64,000 bases of DNA from Chelonoidis abingdonii (lineage: Eukaryota > Chordata > Testudines > Testudinidae): contig NC_133770.1 in assembly GCF_003597395.2 (NCBI RefSeq), forward strand, positions 87,331,469 to 87,395,468. Direction: 5' to 3'. The position numbers and the translations under genes are program-made. The notes beneath the pieces are model-generated. The model saw nothing but the letters and a program-made list of their open reading frames with translations. It had not been told where the DNA came from and searched no databases. Shown one piece after another: positions 1 through 12,116 of the stretch. The stretch's first letter is position 1, and every line of letters begins with the position of its first letter.

Positions 1-985
1 ACATGGCACATCCTATGCAGGTCACAACAGCTGATCGTTCACTGTCCATAATATCTTCCTTCTAAGAGCCTCTTCAGATCTTGTATTTACTGCTCACAGG
101 CTGCTGGGCTCAGAGTGCTGAACCAGGGCTGTACAGACACTCAAGGACCTGCATGCTTATCTGCTGGCTGTTGGTGTTCAGGCTGAGAGTCAGAGCAGCA
201 GAGCATTTAAAACATCAAGGGTTACAGGGCAGATGGTGACACAACCTCTCACTGCTCTGGCTTGAACCATGTTTAATTGGTTCATGTCACCAAACTGAGT
301 GGGTACTCCCTTTATTTTTAATAATCTAATTATTTCTTTTATACTGCATGCAGTCTTTCATACAAGAGATTATTCTGTTTGATTTCAGTGCCTCAGAGAC
401 CGCCTTCACTTCTCCTTGGGGAAGGTAAAAGGGAAAATGATAAGAAAAACTTACATTCAGCATTCAGATGGGATTCTCCTCCTTGAGTCAATTCATTTCT
501 GATTAGTATCTTTCTTAACCGAAGGCAATTTAGGGCCAGTGACTCAGTGTCTGCCTTGATCTTACAGGATATAGTAATTCAGCCATAACCCACTTGAATG
601 GTAGCAGGCAAGAAAACAAAGAAAAAGAAGAGAAGATTCAGCAAAACATCTTGCAGAATGTTGTTACCCTGCTACTGAAAAGCTAGAGCGTTGAGGAGAA
701 GATGGTTTCAGAAGCAGAAGCTGATAATCTTTCTCAGAAACTGTTCTAAGCTAAAATGTAATAAAATAGTGCAACATGTGGCAAGTAAAGGAAAAAGCCT
801 AGAAGGAAATGAATATAAAGCAGGAGCAAAAAGTTTCTAAGTTCAGACTCTAAAACAAGAACCCACTCTTGGTTGTAGATTACTCTCTTCTGCATGGGCA
901 ATGCCTAGCATCAATAGGTGTTCCACAGTTGGCTCAAAAGAAGAAAGCAATCTAAAAGCAGTTCTCTTTGCAGGATTGGACCTTG
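1..985. other. No supported feature
   Basis: About 1 kb of AT-leaning sequence. I see no gene, no structured RNA and no recognisable transposon. There may be old repeat debris here that only a library search would reveal. Confidence 0.5.
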
Positions 986-987
986 AC

Positions 988-1097
988 ATTGTGAGCTCTT
1001 TCGGGAAGGCACTGACTCTCTTTCTATAGGTTTATATGGTGCCTAGCACAATGGGACCCTGATCTCAGCTGGTGCTTATAGACAATACTGTAATATA
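988..1097 (+). repeat. L2/MIR-like LINE/SINE 3' tail fragment
   Basis: The stretch carries a 'gtgagctctttcgggaaggc' block followed by 'tgcctagcacaatgggaccc' and ends in an AT-rich tail (taatataaaa). This order resembles the old 3' tails shared by L2-type LINEs and their SINEs in amniotes. It abuts the end of the Penelope-like fragment, which probably inserted next to it. The family assignment is from memory. Confidence 0.45.
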
Positions 1098-1561
1098 AAA
1101 GCAGCAGAGAATCCTGTGGCACCTTATAGACTAACAGACGTTTTGGATCATGAGCTTTCGTGGGTGAATACCCACTTCGTCAGATGAATGTAGTGGAAAT
1201 TTCCCAGAGGAGGTATATATATATGCAAGTAGGCTAGAGAAAACGAGGTTAGTTCAATCAGGGAGGATGAAGCCCTGTTCTAGCAGTTGAGGTGTGAAAA
1301 CCAAGGGAGGAGAAACTGGTTCTGTAGTTGGCAAGCCATTCACAGTCTTTGTTCGACCCTAAGCTGACGGTGTCAAATTTGCAGATGAACTGAAGCTCAG
1401 CATTTCTCTTTGAAGTCTGGTCCTGAAGTTTTTTTGCTGCAGGATGGCCACCTTAAGGTCTGCTATCGTGTGGCCAGGGAGGTTGAAGTGCTCTCCTACA
1501 GGTTTTTGTATATTGCCATTCCTGATATCTGATTTGTGTCCATTTATCCTTTTCTGTAGTA
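1098..1561 (-). mobile_element. Penelope-like retroelement 3' end with GIY-YIG remnant
   Basis: A 5'-truncated retroelement on the minus strand. Its last coding part lies at about 1359-1560. The readable residues RINGHKSDIRNG, then PVGEHFNLPGH, then DLKVAILQ match the C-terminal half of the GIY-YIG endonuclease that follows the reverse transcriptase in Penelope-like elements: an arginine-rich helix, an EHF-x-PGH block and a DLKV strand. After the stop codon at about 1359 comes a roughly 260-bp 3' region. It holds an imperfect hairpin, GTGGGTATTCACCCAC on the minus strand (1157-1172), and a terminal block with GGTGCCACAGGATTCTC. The reverse transcriptase and the catalytic GIY-YIG start are missing, so the copy is dead. 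The family assignment rests on motif recognition. Confidence 0.75.
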
Positions 1562-1574
1562 TAAACAACAATAT

Positions 1575-2563
1575 ACTGCAGTTTGCCTCAATTTAGCATG
1601 CAAATATAATATTTTATATAAGTTACAGCAAATTGTAGAGAGGAGGAAGGGAGAGAGAGATATTCAAATGTTTTTTTAAAAAAATACTCTGCTCTGAAAA
1701 AGTCTATCCATCTTTGTCAAGAACAAATTAAGTAGCCATACATTTTCTGCAACCTACTCTTCTCTGAACGTGCCCTGCCCTCAGTCCATATTCTGTTAGA
1801 TATTACCCTGGAAAAGCTATTCAGTTCACATCAAGTTTTTTTGTTTCCAGTCTTAGGTTCTGGAAAAAGCATAGTTACAGTTGAACAAATTGGTTAATTC
1901 TGCCTCTCTCTGTGCATATAGGAAGTTTGAAAACAGATTGAGATTTTCTCATATGTATTCATTATTCTAAAGTATTGAAAGAATTTTTCTTCTGGAATAT
2001 TTTAAACTCTAGATTCCGCTACGAAACTCAAGTTGTCGCTTCATTTGTGATTGGTGAAATAAGTCACATGGTATTGTTTCTATCTCCTGATTGGCTGGTG
2101 GTCTAGTACATATGGTCATGAAAATGGAATTTTAAGGCTGAGAATTTCAAAGCTGCCTAAGAGAGCTGGATCCCCAATTTGTATTAATATTAATGAGAAC
2201 CAAAATTCTTAGGAGCATTTGAACATAGGAAACTAAAACCTGCTTTCTGCAAACATTCATGAGTGTGAACCCCCACTGTGTGAATGATTGCAGGAAGTGG
2301 GCACAAAATGGGTTTTATAAGTTGACATATGAACAAATACTTGTGGATTTTTTTTTCAGTATTTCACTATTTCCATTCATAGAAAATTATGGGCCTTTTA
2401 CCTTTCATACCCAGCCAGCTAATTCACCTGAATCTCAGCTTGAGTCAAGGAAGTTTTATATTTTGCTGGGTGGTATTTCCAGTGGAGAGGCTGTTAGAAA
2501 TGGATTTCCATATAATGTACAATGTTCAAGTTGGTAGTTTGTTATTACTTGCCACATCCAGAG
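1575..2563. other. No supported feature
   Basis: Non-coding sequence with short AT-rich runs (poly-T/poly-A near 1670-1685). The open frames at 2259-2601 are short, lack homology that I recognise, and overlap the adjoining LTR-like repeat. Confidence 0.5.
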
Positions 2564-2887
2564 TGTTATGTTCAGGACATACAAACAGAGAAGTTAGATG
2601 AGAACAAAAGCCTTTTGCTGGAAGGTTGCAATGTACTCTGCCTTATTTCTTAAACTCCAGAACTCTAATACATTAGAACCCCAAAACAGAGAGAGAAACC
2701 ATGTAGGCTGCCCCCTAAAACAGAGAGGCACAGCTCACCATACCTTACTATAGTATGTCTGTTCCAGACTGGCTGCTGCTTCCACATGCTTCCCTACAGA
2801 GCCCCATAGCCTGCAAGCCGGGCCAGGAAATAGTTCCACTCCTAAAGTGATAGTTTGCAATTCCAACATAGTCCTCAGTACACCACA
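2564..2887 (-). mobile_element. Solo-LTR-like element, copy 1
   Basis: About 324 bp, read on the minus strand. It begins TGTGGTGTACTG and ends ...CCTGAACATAACA, so it has the TG...CA ends of an LTR. Its flanks are CAGAG on the left and CAGAA on the right, a near-perfect 5-bp target duplication. A diverged copy in the same orientation lies at 34939-35251. An AATAAG near the minus-strand 3' third corresponds to AATAAA in the other copy, which fits an LTR polyadenylation signal. No internal retroviral coding sequence flanks it. It looks like a solo LTR left by recombination of an endogenous retrovirus or similar element; the class cannot be fixed from the LTR alone. Confidence 0.65.
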
Positions 2888-2979
2888 CAGAATACTGTAA
2901 TATGCTTCCAATCAACCTTTCCTTGAAACTTACCTGAGAGCTGCGAAAGCTGAAGTACGTGGGTGCTCTTTTGTGCCCT

Positions 2980-3052
2980 GATCCAAAGCCCGTTGAAGTC
3001 AATGGCAGTTTTTCTTTGACTGACTTCAATTGATTTCAGATCAGGCCCATGC
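2980..3052. repeat. Palindromic 'AAGTCAATGG' MITE fragment
   Basis: The sequence contains ATCCAAAGCCCGTTGAAGTC and then the near inverse, ending in GATCAGGCC. It belongs to a widespread class of small inverted-repeat elements in this window that share a CCATTGACTTCAATGG core. Confidence 0.5.
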
Positions 3053-3059
3053 TCCCTCA

Positions 3060-5110
3060 GGGTCCGATCCATTTTCCTTTAGGAACTGGAAGTTTTTTTC
3101 CATTGATTGTAACAGGAGTTCGATCAGGTCCCTGACGTCAGTTACACCCACTCTCCAAGAACTACATTGGCAGCCAATATGCAAAAACTATAAGCCTAGG
3201 GCTTAGCAAAATGCACCCTCCTTCCTCTGTCTGTCGTTTTTAGTCATCAAGAGGAGAACAGTTAACCTGAGACTAGACATACTTATAAATAAAAGTAGCT
3301 GCAAATGGATATGTGGTCTCCACAGGCATTTTTTTCTGTATAATGACAAAATTCTTTCTCATAATACCCTATTTTGTGATGCTATATCAAGATCCATTGC
3401 CTCATGTGTCAGGACAGCATGATCTGCCAAACAATTAAACTAGTACACAGGGTAGCAGAAGTTAAAGATGGAAAAACCTATTACCGGTAGTAATTCAGTC
3501 TGTCCTTCATGGTATTTATCTCGTTGTCACCAGTGTCTTAAAATCCTGACTTTAAGACCTAGTAGAAATGGGTAGTGGGCAGTATAGTTCTACCAACTGG
3601 CTGAAATCGAATATGGGCATTGGCCAGCACAATTGTGACATTAGACTTTCTCTGGATTTTTCTTTACAGTCTAGTGATTGCAAAGGGTAATTAGAAGAAA
3701 ATAAAATGTCTGACAAAATTTCAGTAATTCTCCGTAGGTCAGCAGGTTCACATAGCTGTAGTTATGTTGTTTCTGTATGGGGCTGGATTGGCACTTTGCA
3801 TTCTGCCCAAGTCAGGGGCAGCATGCAGTTCTGCTTCTCCAGCAGCAGAACGGGGACCAAATTGTGAGCCTCTCTTGATGCAGCATACTTTCCCTCTCTG
3901 TGCTGACCCGGCTGGCAAGTGCATTGGGGAAGCGAGACCAGAACTAAGGCTCTGTCTACTGCCTCTGCATCTGCACGGGAGAAGGATTAGCAGCCTGGTG
4001 TCAGGTGCCTCATCCCCCACACTCTCTGTCCTCAATGTGGGTAGCCTGCAGGGAAGTTGGAGGGCTCACACTTGAGCCCATGGTTAGTACATAGGAGAGG
4101 GGAGGGAGGCAAAGGTAAAAATGAATGTGCATGTCTCTTCTGCAGGTGGAAATCTGAATAGCCTCACTGTCTACTCACTGTTCTCCCTATCAAGAGAAAA
4201 AATGAAATTTATTTGATTCCTGAGGCTAAATATAAAAAAAAACACCTCAAAATGAAAAGAACCAACACTGAATTTAATTAAAATAGCCTAAGGGTTCAAA
4301 ATGCAGCCAAAAAAGAGAAGTGATTCTTTTTCTTTGTAAAATGGTTTTTAAATGCCTCTGTAACTTTGTCCGGTCAGCTAAGTAGACATTAGGTTATATA
4401 ACCTGATAGCTAAACTAGTTCCTGAAAACAGGTGCTTTCTTTAGTGTATTTATCTAGCAAAGGTGTCGTCTGTCATTCATTCATTTCATTCATCCATTGC
4501 AGTAATTGTGAGGTTAATCATTAAGGATCAAATGATATGTAAAGAAGAAAACTCTGAACAGAATGGTTTGCTTTCTTGGTCCCACAGATCCAAATGGTTT
4601 TCACTCTCAGGGGGAGTGAAAAATGGCTGTAAAATGCTGCCAAATCTGACTGGTGACGAGGTAACAGAGAATCAGGCACAATGTGATTAAAAAAACCTAA
4701 TCTTTCCTACTTGCCTAGCCTTTCCAACCACTCCCTCTGCCACTGAGCATTCTCTGTCCTTTTCTTAGCAAAGGCAGAGGGAAGGCCCATTCAGGCCCAA
4801 GGAAAAGTAAGCAGTTTTTACCCCTATTGCCTTCCCTCCATAGGTGTTCCGTCAGCAGAGATTGAAGCAGGGATGTACTCAGTCTCTGAATGCCCTAATT
4901 ATCTTGGCCATGCCCTTCCCTTAGTTGCCCTTGTTCTATCCATCATTGCCATCTTTTGGGGCTGTGCCAGTCCTCCACCTGTCAAGGAAATGTGATGGGG
5001 TGATTTTTCCACAGCCACAAGGGAACCCTTTACCAGAATCTGCAGCACTTTCACCAGCATAGAGACTGAAATGACCCTGAGCCCTCATTGCCTGCAAGCG
5101 TTTGTTCATA
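3060..5110. other. No supported feature
   Basis: About 2 kb with no recognisable repeat or gene. Opposing frames at 3748-4075 are open on both strands over a GC-richer patch. They show no domain that I recognise, and I treat them as chance. Confidence 0.5.
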
Positions 5111-5111
5111 T

Positions 5112-5345
5112 CTTTATAGAGTTCAAGGTCAGAAGGGACCAGATGATCTAGTTCAACCTCCTGAATGTCAGAGGCCATTACATTTCACCTAGATATCCTG
5201 ATCTTAAGCCTACTATTAGGCCAAAACATTTCAAGCCGTAGGGAACTAAACTATGTGCCACAGGCAGATAACAAGAGAGATCCCGATGCCACCAACACCA
5301 CCAATTTTGGACAGCTCATTTTATACTTGGTGCTGTGACAGGCCT
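5112..5345 (-). mobile_element. CR1 LINE 3' fragment
   Basis: Read on the plus strand, it starts at the 3' end with 'aggtcagaagggaccagatg', then 'atctagttcaacctcctgaa', the reverse complement of a CR1 3' untranslated region. Further right, 'tgtgccacaggcagataaca' and 'gagagatccc' match another CR1 block, also seen at about 55360-55400. The 5' part is truncated, as is usual for CR1. No coding remnant is visible. Confidence 0.75.
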
Positions 5346-5419
5346 TTGTTATGAAAGGGATCATATCTGTATTCTTGCCTGCAGTGAGTGACCAGTCACC
5401 ATGGTCTTAAAGGTACTGT

Positions 5420-5520
5420 TCAAAAAGGGCCAAATTCTTATTTGGTGTACATGGATGAAATACTACTGAAGTCAATGGAGCTACATTCATGTATACCAGC
5501 TGAGAATTTGGTCCAAAGTG
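5420..5520. repeat. Palindromic MITE with GGCCAAATTCT ends
   Basis: Inverted ends (gggccaaattct and gagaatttggtcc) surround a TGAAGTCAATGGAGCTAC core. The two arms are imperfect inverted repeats. It has the same architecture as the copies at 28196, 33301 and 61105. Confidence 0.6.
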
Positions 5521-6234
5521 GCCAAAGGTAATGCAGTGTTTAGCAGGTCTCATATTTGCAGCATGAAGGTTATATTTAATCTGTGGGAACGAAATAGTTT
5601 AGAGACGGCAACAAAAACTTGGGCCTCACTCCGTGAAATGGAATGCTGAGCCACTTCTGCTTACGCAATCACTGCTTATTATCAAAGCTTCAGTTTTTTA
5701 TTGACTTAAGTGTGAATTGTGTGTGTCTATCAAAAGGCAGGCTCTGGCCAACTAACTCGTTCTGTGGAAAGTGTGTGGGATGCACTCATTTCCAGTAATA
5801 AAATTAGAATTCACAAACCTTTAACTTGTAATTGGGGACCAAAAACCTCTCAAAGGAAATGGAAGACAGTTGAAGGAGGAGAGTGTGCTCCTTGAACATA
5901 CTGTCAGAAATAACTGGTCAGTGCTCACATGGTCCCAGGCGTGATCTGAGACTTTTTTAGCATGAAAGACCTACATTTGCTCAGGTTTTCTACAGTAGGC
6001 TAGTGTGTGCTGCTATAGTTATATTTCTATTCAGAGCTAAAAAGACTTATGAGCCATCTTTCGTGCCCTGAAGCTGCCCCTTTTATTCTTCTGTACAAGC
6101 TATCTGCAGAACTGATCTGTACAGGGGGGCAGGGAACGGGACAGCTGCCACGGGGCTGCTACTTCTTCTCCCACACAAATAGGTGGGCAGCAGCAGCACT
6201 GCAACTCCTCAAAAATCTCTAGTCAGCACAGCTG
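5521..6234. other. No supported feature
   Basis: I see nothing beyond ordinary AT-leaning non-coding sequence in this stretch. Confidence 0.45.
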
Positions 6235-6302
6235 CTTTCAATGGGACTGCTCATGCAAGTAAAGTTACACATGTACATAAAGGTGTGCAGGATTGGGACC
6301 TT
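6235..6302. repeat. Partial palindromic MITE
   Basis: 'caatgggactgctcatgcaa' followed by 'gtgtgcaggattgggacc' matches one arm of the CAATGG-core inverted-repeat family seen elsewhere in the window (for example near 29400-29460). The other arm is absent. Confidence 0.4.
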
Positions 6303-6548
6303 TCTGACTTCTCCTTATCTCATGGCACAATGTGCAGGTGCCCTTGGGAGGCATTATAACATCCTTAAATTCAGCCCTAAAAGAAGTTGCTGCGCTGTGC
6401 TTCTCCTGTATCTCAGATTTCATTTGGGGTGGCAATTCACCACCATCCATATGGATGTACTTCGGGCCCAGCCCCTGAAATCCTATTCTTTTGTGCTTTG
6501 GCTTGTGGAATTTGCCATTTTCACTGGAAGGAAAAACTAACTTACTTG

Positions 6549-6656
6549 TAGGCTGAGATTTTCAAAGCAGGTTAGGGGATTTGGACAGTCAAGTCTAATT
6601 CATTTTAATGCAAATGGGAGTCCAAATCCCATTAATTGGTTTTGAAAATCTCAGTT
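6549..6656. repeat. Palindromic MITE with GCTGAGATTTTCAAA ends
   Basis: The left end GGCTGAGATTTTCAAAGC is the inverse of the right end GGTTTTGAAAATCTCAGT. The interior also pairs (ggggatttggac with gtccaaatccc). This makes an almost complete hairpin of about 105 bp. No coding capacity. Confidence 0.65.
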
Positions 6657-6659
6657 ATA

Positions 6660-8203
6660 GTCCTTGGGCAAGTTAACCAAACACAAAGCACTGATCCAAT
6701 ATTGATGGCTACTGTTGTGACAGATATGAGCACAAACATTTCTTCAACAGCCATTATGCTAAAATGGGCCATACTTCTGAGCCTGCGGAATATCCATAAC
6801 CTGTATTGATACAGAGGGCTATGTATATTTTTGTGTTCCTGGAATCACCAAGGGATGATTAATGCAAAAATCCCAAGACTGGCTGTCTAGTCAGGCTTTG
6901 AAGCTTGGTCGCCTAGGGAATAGGGGGCAAGACTGGTTTTACTTGTTTTCAGGAGCCTGGGGGACTAAGCAAGACTGTGATATACAAGATTGAGTTTAAG
7001 CAGACTCAGGGCCTTCCATTCGATTCAGCAAAATGATGTGATCTCTGGTCCATGCTGAAGGGTTGAAAGGACGAGGGCCCCAAAGAACTGATGGGCAATT
7101 TCTGGTCCGTTTAGTACTTGTGTAGAACCTTTTATTATTTTACAATGTTTTGTCTGTGATGCTTTTGCCCTAAGAAAAAATGTACTTTGCTTAGTGAAGG
7201 CTGGTTGGTAATGAGTGTACAATCTTGTAGCCCCTGAAGGAGCAAGCAAACCACAGGCACAGAACCCTGGGCAGAGCTGCTGAGGAAATCACGGTGGGAT
7301 GCAGAGGAACCTCAAGCCTAAATCCTTGGTCTGAAGGGAGACACATACAGGTCTCCTCCTGAGAGAGGTGATGGTAAGAAATCTTGAGACCTTAAGTGGG
7401 TGCCCTAGAGGAGGCCAAGGTCTTTGTGTGTCAAAGGTGTAGTTTACCCTAAAACTGTGAGAGCTGTGTCATTTTAAAATTGGCTTATAACGTGTTTCTG
7501 CTCTGGCCAATTGTTTTCCACATAAAACTGTACTTTGTGGGAAACTGATGATGCTGGTGGCACATGGATGATATTGGCTGTAATGTATGTATGGGTGAAA
7601 TAAAATTTAAATGATAAAACTCAAAGTGTTTCTTAGGATACATTTTAAATTTTATTGGAATGAGGAGAAGCTGGGGCAATGTAGAAGAGTTGATATTTGG
7701 TAGGCTTAACGGCCCTTTGAAAACACCTAAGAGCAAACCTAATAAAAATACTAGTAGAAAGTTAGTCAATTGTCCTCTGAAGAATAATAAGAGTTGTTTT
7801 TACATGCATCAGCATGGGGGAAAGGCCATAAATTGTTGCATACGTAGTCCCAATAGCTGGGTTAACACTCCTGGGATACATGAAAGAAGAACACTTTGGA
7901 AAAATACTATACTTTAGCAAGGTTTTAATCTTTGCAGTGGAAATTTTAAGGGTTTAGGAGAAAAAAAATGCCAAACAACCATCTTGTATTTGTTGACCCT
8001 CTAGAGGAAGGTGAAATATTTACTTCATCCCAAAGATTATCTGGTTCTCAAGGCCATTAACAGAATCTTGAGGGCCAGAGTCTCAGCTGGTGTACACTGA
8101 AATCATGGCAGTATCTTGATTTACCCCAGTTCATGATCTGGTCTGGAATAGTGTCCTTTTGAATTGTATCCACATTTCATATTTCTATACAAAAGCAAAA
8201 ACA
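6660..8203. other. No supported feature
   Basis: Non-coding; no identifiable element. Opposing frames at 7485-7917 overlap each other on both strands and show no domain. Confidence 0.45.
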
Positions 8204-8211
8204 CTGTAAAG

Positions 8212-8881
8212 CAGAGGTGGGCAAACTATGGTCCATGGGACCATTCTGCCCAGAACTTAAGCTCCCAGACGGGGAGGCTAGCACCCGGCCCCTCCCCTGC
8301 TGACCTCCTTCTCTGCGGCCTCGCCGCCGCTCGGGCAGTGGGTCTGGGCGGTGGGGCTGCATGCTCCTGCAGGGCAGTGCGGCAGCGTGTCTGGCTCCAG
8401 CCAGGGGGCGCAGCTACCAGACATGCTGCTCTGAGTGGCATGGCAAGGGGGTGGGGAGTGAGGGGGTGGATTAATGGGCAGGGAGTTCCAGGGAGCAGTC
8501 AGGGGATGGGGAGCAGGGGGCGGTTGGATGGAGTGGAGGTTTTGGGGGGTCGGGGATAGGTAGGGGGGCAGGGGTTGGATAAGCATGGGAGTCCAGGGAG
8601 CCTGTCAGGGTGGGGGTATGGATAGGGGTTGGGGCAGTCAGGGAGAAGGAGGAGTTGGATAAGGGTGGGTCCCAGGAGGGGGTGAATCGGGGACAAGGAG
8701 CAGGGTGGGTTGGATGGGTTGGAGAGGTTCTGAGGGGGGCAGTCGGGGGTGGGAAGTGGGAGGGGGTGGATAGGGGGCAAGGGCCAGGCTGTTTGGGAAG
8801 GCACAGCCTTCCCTACCTGGCCCTTCATGCAGTTTTGCAACCCCAATGAGGCCCTTGGGCCAAAAAGTTTGCCCACCCCTG
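8212..8881. mobile_element. Non-autonomous hAT-type DNA transposon
   Basis: The terminal inverted repeats are CAGAGGTGGGCAAACT on the left and AGTTTGCCCACCCCTG on the right. The flanking 8-bp duplication is ctgtaaag versus ttgcaaag (6 of 8 match), which fits hAT insertion. The 670-bp interior is very GC-rich and strand-asymmetric. It contains a degenerate tandem array from about 8440 to 8800, built around 'gcagtcaggg' and 'ggttggat' motifs. No transposase is present. The long open frames inside (such as 8164-8559, and 8499-8876 on the minus strand) follow from the G-rich repeat and are not genes. Confidence 0.85.
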
Positions 8882-8889
8882 TTGCAAAG

Positions 8890-10308
8890 TGGCTAATGTG
8901 CGAGAATTATATTGTATGGTTAAGTCCAAATTATGCTTTCTGTTACGCCATTTACAATAGAGTCTGTTATACCAGCTGCATTTCTACTGGGAAAAATAGG
9001 GCAGTTTTTTCCCATGATATCCTATGGCTGTAAGTCATATTCTTTCCTTGACTGACTGATTTTTTTTTAAATCAGGTGTCTCCATTGTTATAGATATTAA
9101 ACAAAAGCAACTATGCCAAAAGAATTAAAATTAAAACTCCTCCACTGCATGAAAGGATCAGAGCAGAATCTCAGCTATGCAAATGATCAGAATTGTTTTG
9201 CACCCCCCCAGTCTCCGTTCAATTTTGATGCGTCCTTCCTGAACTCAAGGTCCATAATTGTGATGGGCTCTTGCGGGGGACTGCTTTTAACATGCATCCT
9301 CCACTGCACGTCGGCGTAAGGGCCAGTCACAATCTAATCCTTAGGATTTTACTATATCAAAGACAAACAACATACAAAATTAAATCAAAGTAAAAATGGA
9401 GAAAAATACAAGTTTTATTAAGTCATCAAGGTGTTTATTCCCAAATTACCACTTCACCAAGCCGTGTTGTTGCTATCCCATGTGATACCCAGATAGTAAA
9501 GCTGATGAAATCTGAATATTCCTGTTGCTGTGACTTAGATATGCGTCCAGTCTCTGGATGCACACCAATGTATCTGAGATCACAATCTGGCCTAATCTGT
9601 GTAGCTAGTAATGAAGTCGATGGAAGTTTACAATTGATTTCAAAGGGACTAGATTTTCATTTTGTAGCCTTCATTGTGGTTTTTATAAGACAGAGCCCTG
9701 TGGGGATATAAAGTGCTGACATACAGTGTGTCTGGTTTAAACATTTTCTAGAAGCAGATTTACACATTTATCAGGAAACCACTGTGAAAATATCCCTTTG
9801 CTTCCTCTCTCCTTCATTAGCTGATTCCACAGATCAGGACCAATCAGCCAGTTATCTGGATTATTATTATAGTTTGAGCCATCACTTTAAAGCTGTCTAA
9901 ATAATTGTCAGCCCTTTCACTTCCATTCATGTTTCCCGCTTTCTGTATTATTTTCAGACCCTTTAATTGTGTATTTAGATGCATTTATTAAAAGATTTAA
10001 CTTTATAAGTTTTGATGATTGTCTTCTGATCTGATGGTTATGAATCAGTCATTAAATACTATCAGATTTGTAATGGATCATCAGTCCAAGCCTTTCATTC
10101 CAGTGAAAATGCTCCCAGGTTGATATTAACATTTTCTTTGTTTTTGCTTGTCTGTGGTTGGTCGGGCATTCTTGCGGCATTCTCTGCACAGGTGATAAAA
10201 ACAGCTCTGAGTTATGAAAGTGGAAAATGGAGCTGGTTGAAATGTTTCAAATTGTGAAATTGTATGGGGTGGGAGATGGGAAGAAGGTGTATACAATTTT
10301 AATGTTTT
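8890..10308. other. No supported feature
   Basis: AT-leaning non-coding sequence. The frames at 9113 and 9505 are short and unrecognisable. Confidence 0.45.
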
Positions 10309-10690
10309 CATAGATTCATAGATTTTTAGGCCAGAAGGGACCATTAGGATCACCAGCATAACACAAGCCAATGAAACTTACCACATTTCTGAATTAAGGT
10401 CGTGACTTCTGTTTGAGCTACAGTATCTAATTAGAAAGATGTACTTAATTTAAAGACTGCAAGCAATGGAGAATCCACCACAACTATTCTTCCAATGGTT
10501 AATTACCCTCCCTGTTAACAATTTTCACCTCATTTCTGCTCTGAATTTATCTAGCTTCAGTTTTCAACCCCCGGATCTCATTATGCCTATCCCTGTTGGA
10601 TTGTCACCTCTTAACTTTCTGTTTGATAAACTAGATCCAACTTATCTAGTATCTCACTTCCAGGCATGTTTTCCAGATCTCTATTTTCCC
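10309..10690 (-). mobile_element. CR1 LINE 3' fragment
   Basis: The plus strand opens with 'tcatagattcatagattttt', the reverse complement of the short tandem tail typical of CR1 3' ends (ATGAATCTATGA units). 'ggccagaagggaccattagg' follows. Downstream blocks such as 'atggagaatccaccac' and 'tccaatggttaattaccctc' match the CR1 3' region. It is 5'-truncated and non-coding. Confidence 0.8.
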
Positions 10691-10816
10691 TCCTACCCCA
10701 CTATTTCAACTGGGGTTGAAACTTTTTGAATGTCAACATTTCAAACTCAATTTCAAATTTTGAAATTAAAAAATGATAAACTCATGGAAATACTTTGAAA
10801 ATACTCTTGTGAATCT

Positions 10817-10828
10817 CCCCCCCCCCCC
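10817..10828. repeat. Poly-C tract
   Basis: Twelve consecutive C residues. Length in this assembly may be unreliable. Confidence 0.95.
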
Positions 10829-10829
10829 T

Positions 10830-12108
10830 GCTTTTCAACTAGCTTCAAGCAGTTGGAGAGGGCTGAGAGGAGAGAACTTCTGGAAGCTTCCGTATGGTCC
10901 AATTGGGAGTGGGATACCCTGAGAAAGGGAAGGTGTTTCACACCCAAACTCTGCAGAGTACAGGGGATCTCCTTCATGCTTTAGGCTGTGCTTGAGAAGA
11001 ACCTTTGCACTAGGTCAATATTCTCTGCCCTCTTTCTGGCTGCATGGCTCCTTAATAAGGGAAGGACTTTGTTTGCCTTTAACTTGCAACAAACTCAAGG
11101 GGCCAAGTATGAGTTAGTAGAGTTGCAACAGGGGTGAATCAGGCCCGGGGATAAAATTAAGATCAGGTCCTTTCTTTTCTTTCTCCTGGGTGATATCTTT
11201 GATCTCTCTCTTAATTTTAGGTGTGATCAAAGTTTGATAATCTAAAGATTCCAAAATATTCCTCCCTCACCCAGTTACTTCAGTATGGATTCATCTATTG
11301 GATCGGCTAACTTTTTTGTTTTAAGATGATGGTACAGGTTACATGCAGCACCATTCAGACGCACACACATCTATTGATTGTAGATTGAATTGGCAAGGAG
11401 GGCTTGAGGAACAAAATCCGTGTAACATTTTCCCAGGATGACTGTAGGCACATCACAGTTGCAACATGCCCAGCCACCATTGGGCACATGAAGAGTGTGA
11501 GTCTTGTGATGATTCTTGCATAGCAGAACAATACACGATGTCTTCATGCCCTGCAAATGGGCCTTTTAAACAACTTTAAAAGAAAACTCCCTGTAGTATT
11601 GTGGTGCGACAAACATTTTTAAAAAGCAACAAAGAAATAAATCAACACAAAAACACTCTTGCAACACAAGCCTGGTTGGTATGGGATTAATCATAGAGCG
11701 GTGATTAATGTTATGATATTGCTGTTTTTGAATGTCTTAGACCTAGCCATTCACAGAATAACAGAGATCATATACCTCTCTGTTGTTTCAGAGAACTCTT
11801 GGCTTAATAATTAAAAGTGATTGATTGTTCCATGCAGTCAGTGCTAGTAATAGGTCAGAATAATAGGAAATTGATCATATTTTGAGTATATCATTGCAAA
11901 GTGCAGCATTAGCTGCAAATATATGTATTACACTGTGAAAATGGGGGGATGGGGAACAGATCCTCAGGTCCATTAGCTTAATTGAGGAACAGACAAGGGA
12001 TGTCCATCCACATTCATGTTGCTGGATCTCCTTGTGTGATGACTGATATAAAGGTATGATCAATATCTATCTGTTCTTGGGATACGCTTAAATATGTTTT
12101 ATTAGTTA
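10830..12108. other. No supported feature
   Basis: No gene or repeat that I can name in this 1.3-kb stretch. Confidence 0.45.
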
Positions 12109-12116
12109 GTTTAATA

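Noticed and set aside
8278..8420. GC- and CpG-rich patch resembling a promoter CpG island
   Set aside because: It is entirely inside the hAT element and no gene lies next to it.
8164..8876. Several overlapping frames of 60-131 codons on both strands
   Set aside because: They lie in the GC-rich, tandemly repetitive interior of a hAT element. Overlap on both strands and low-complexity Pro/Gly content argue against coding.
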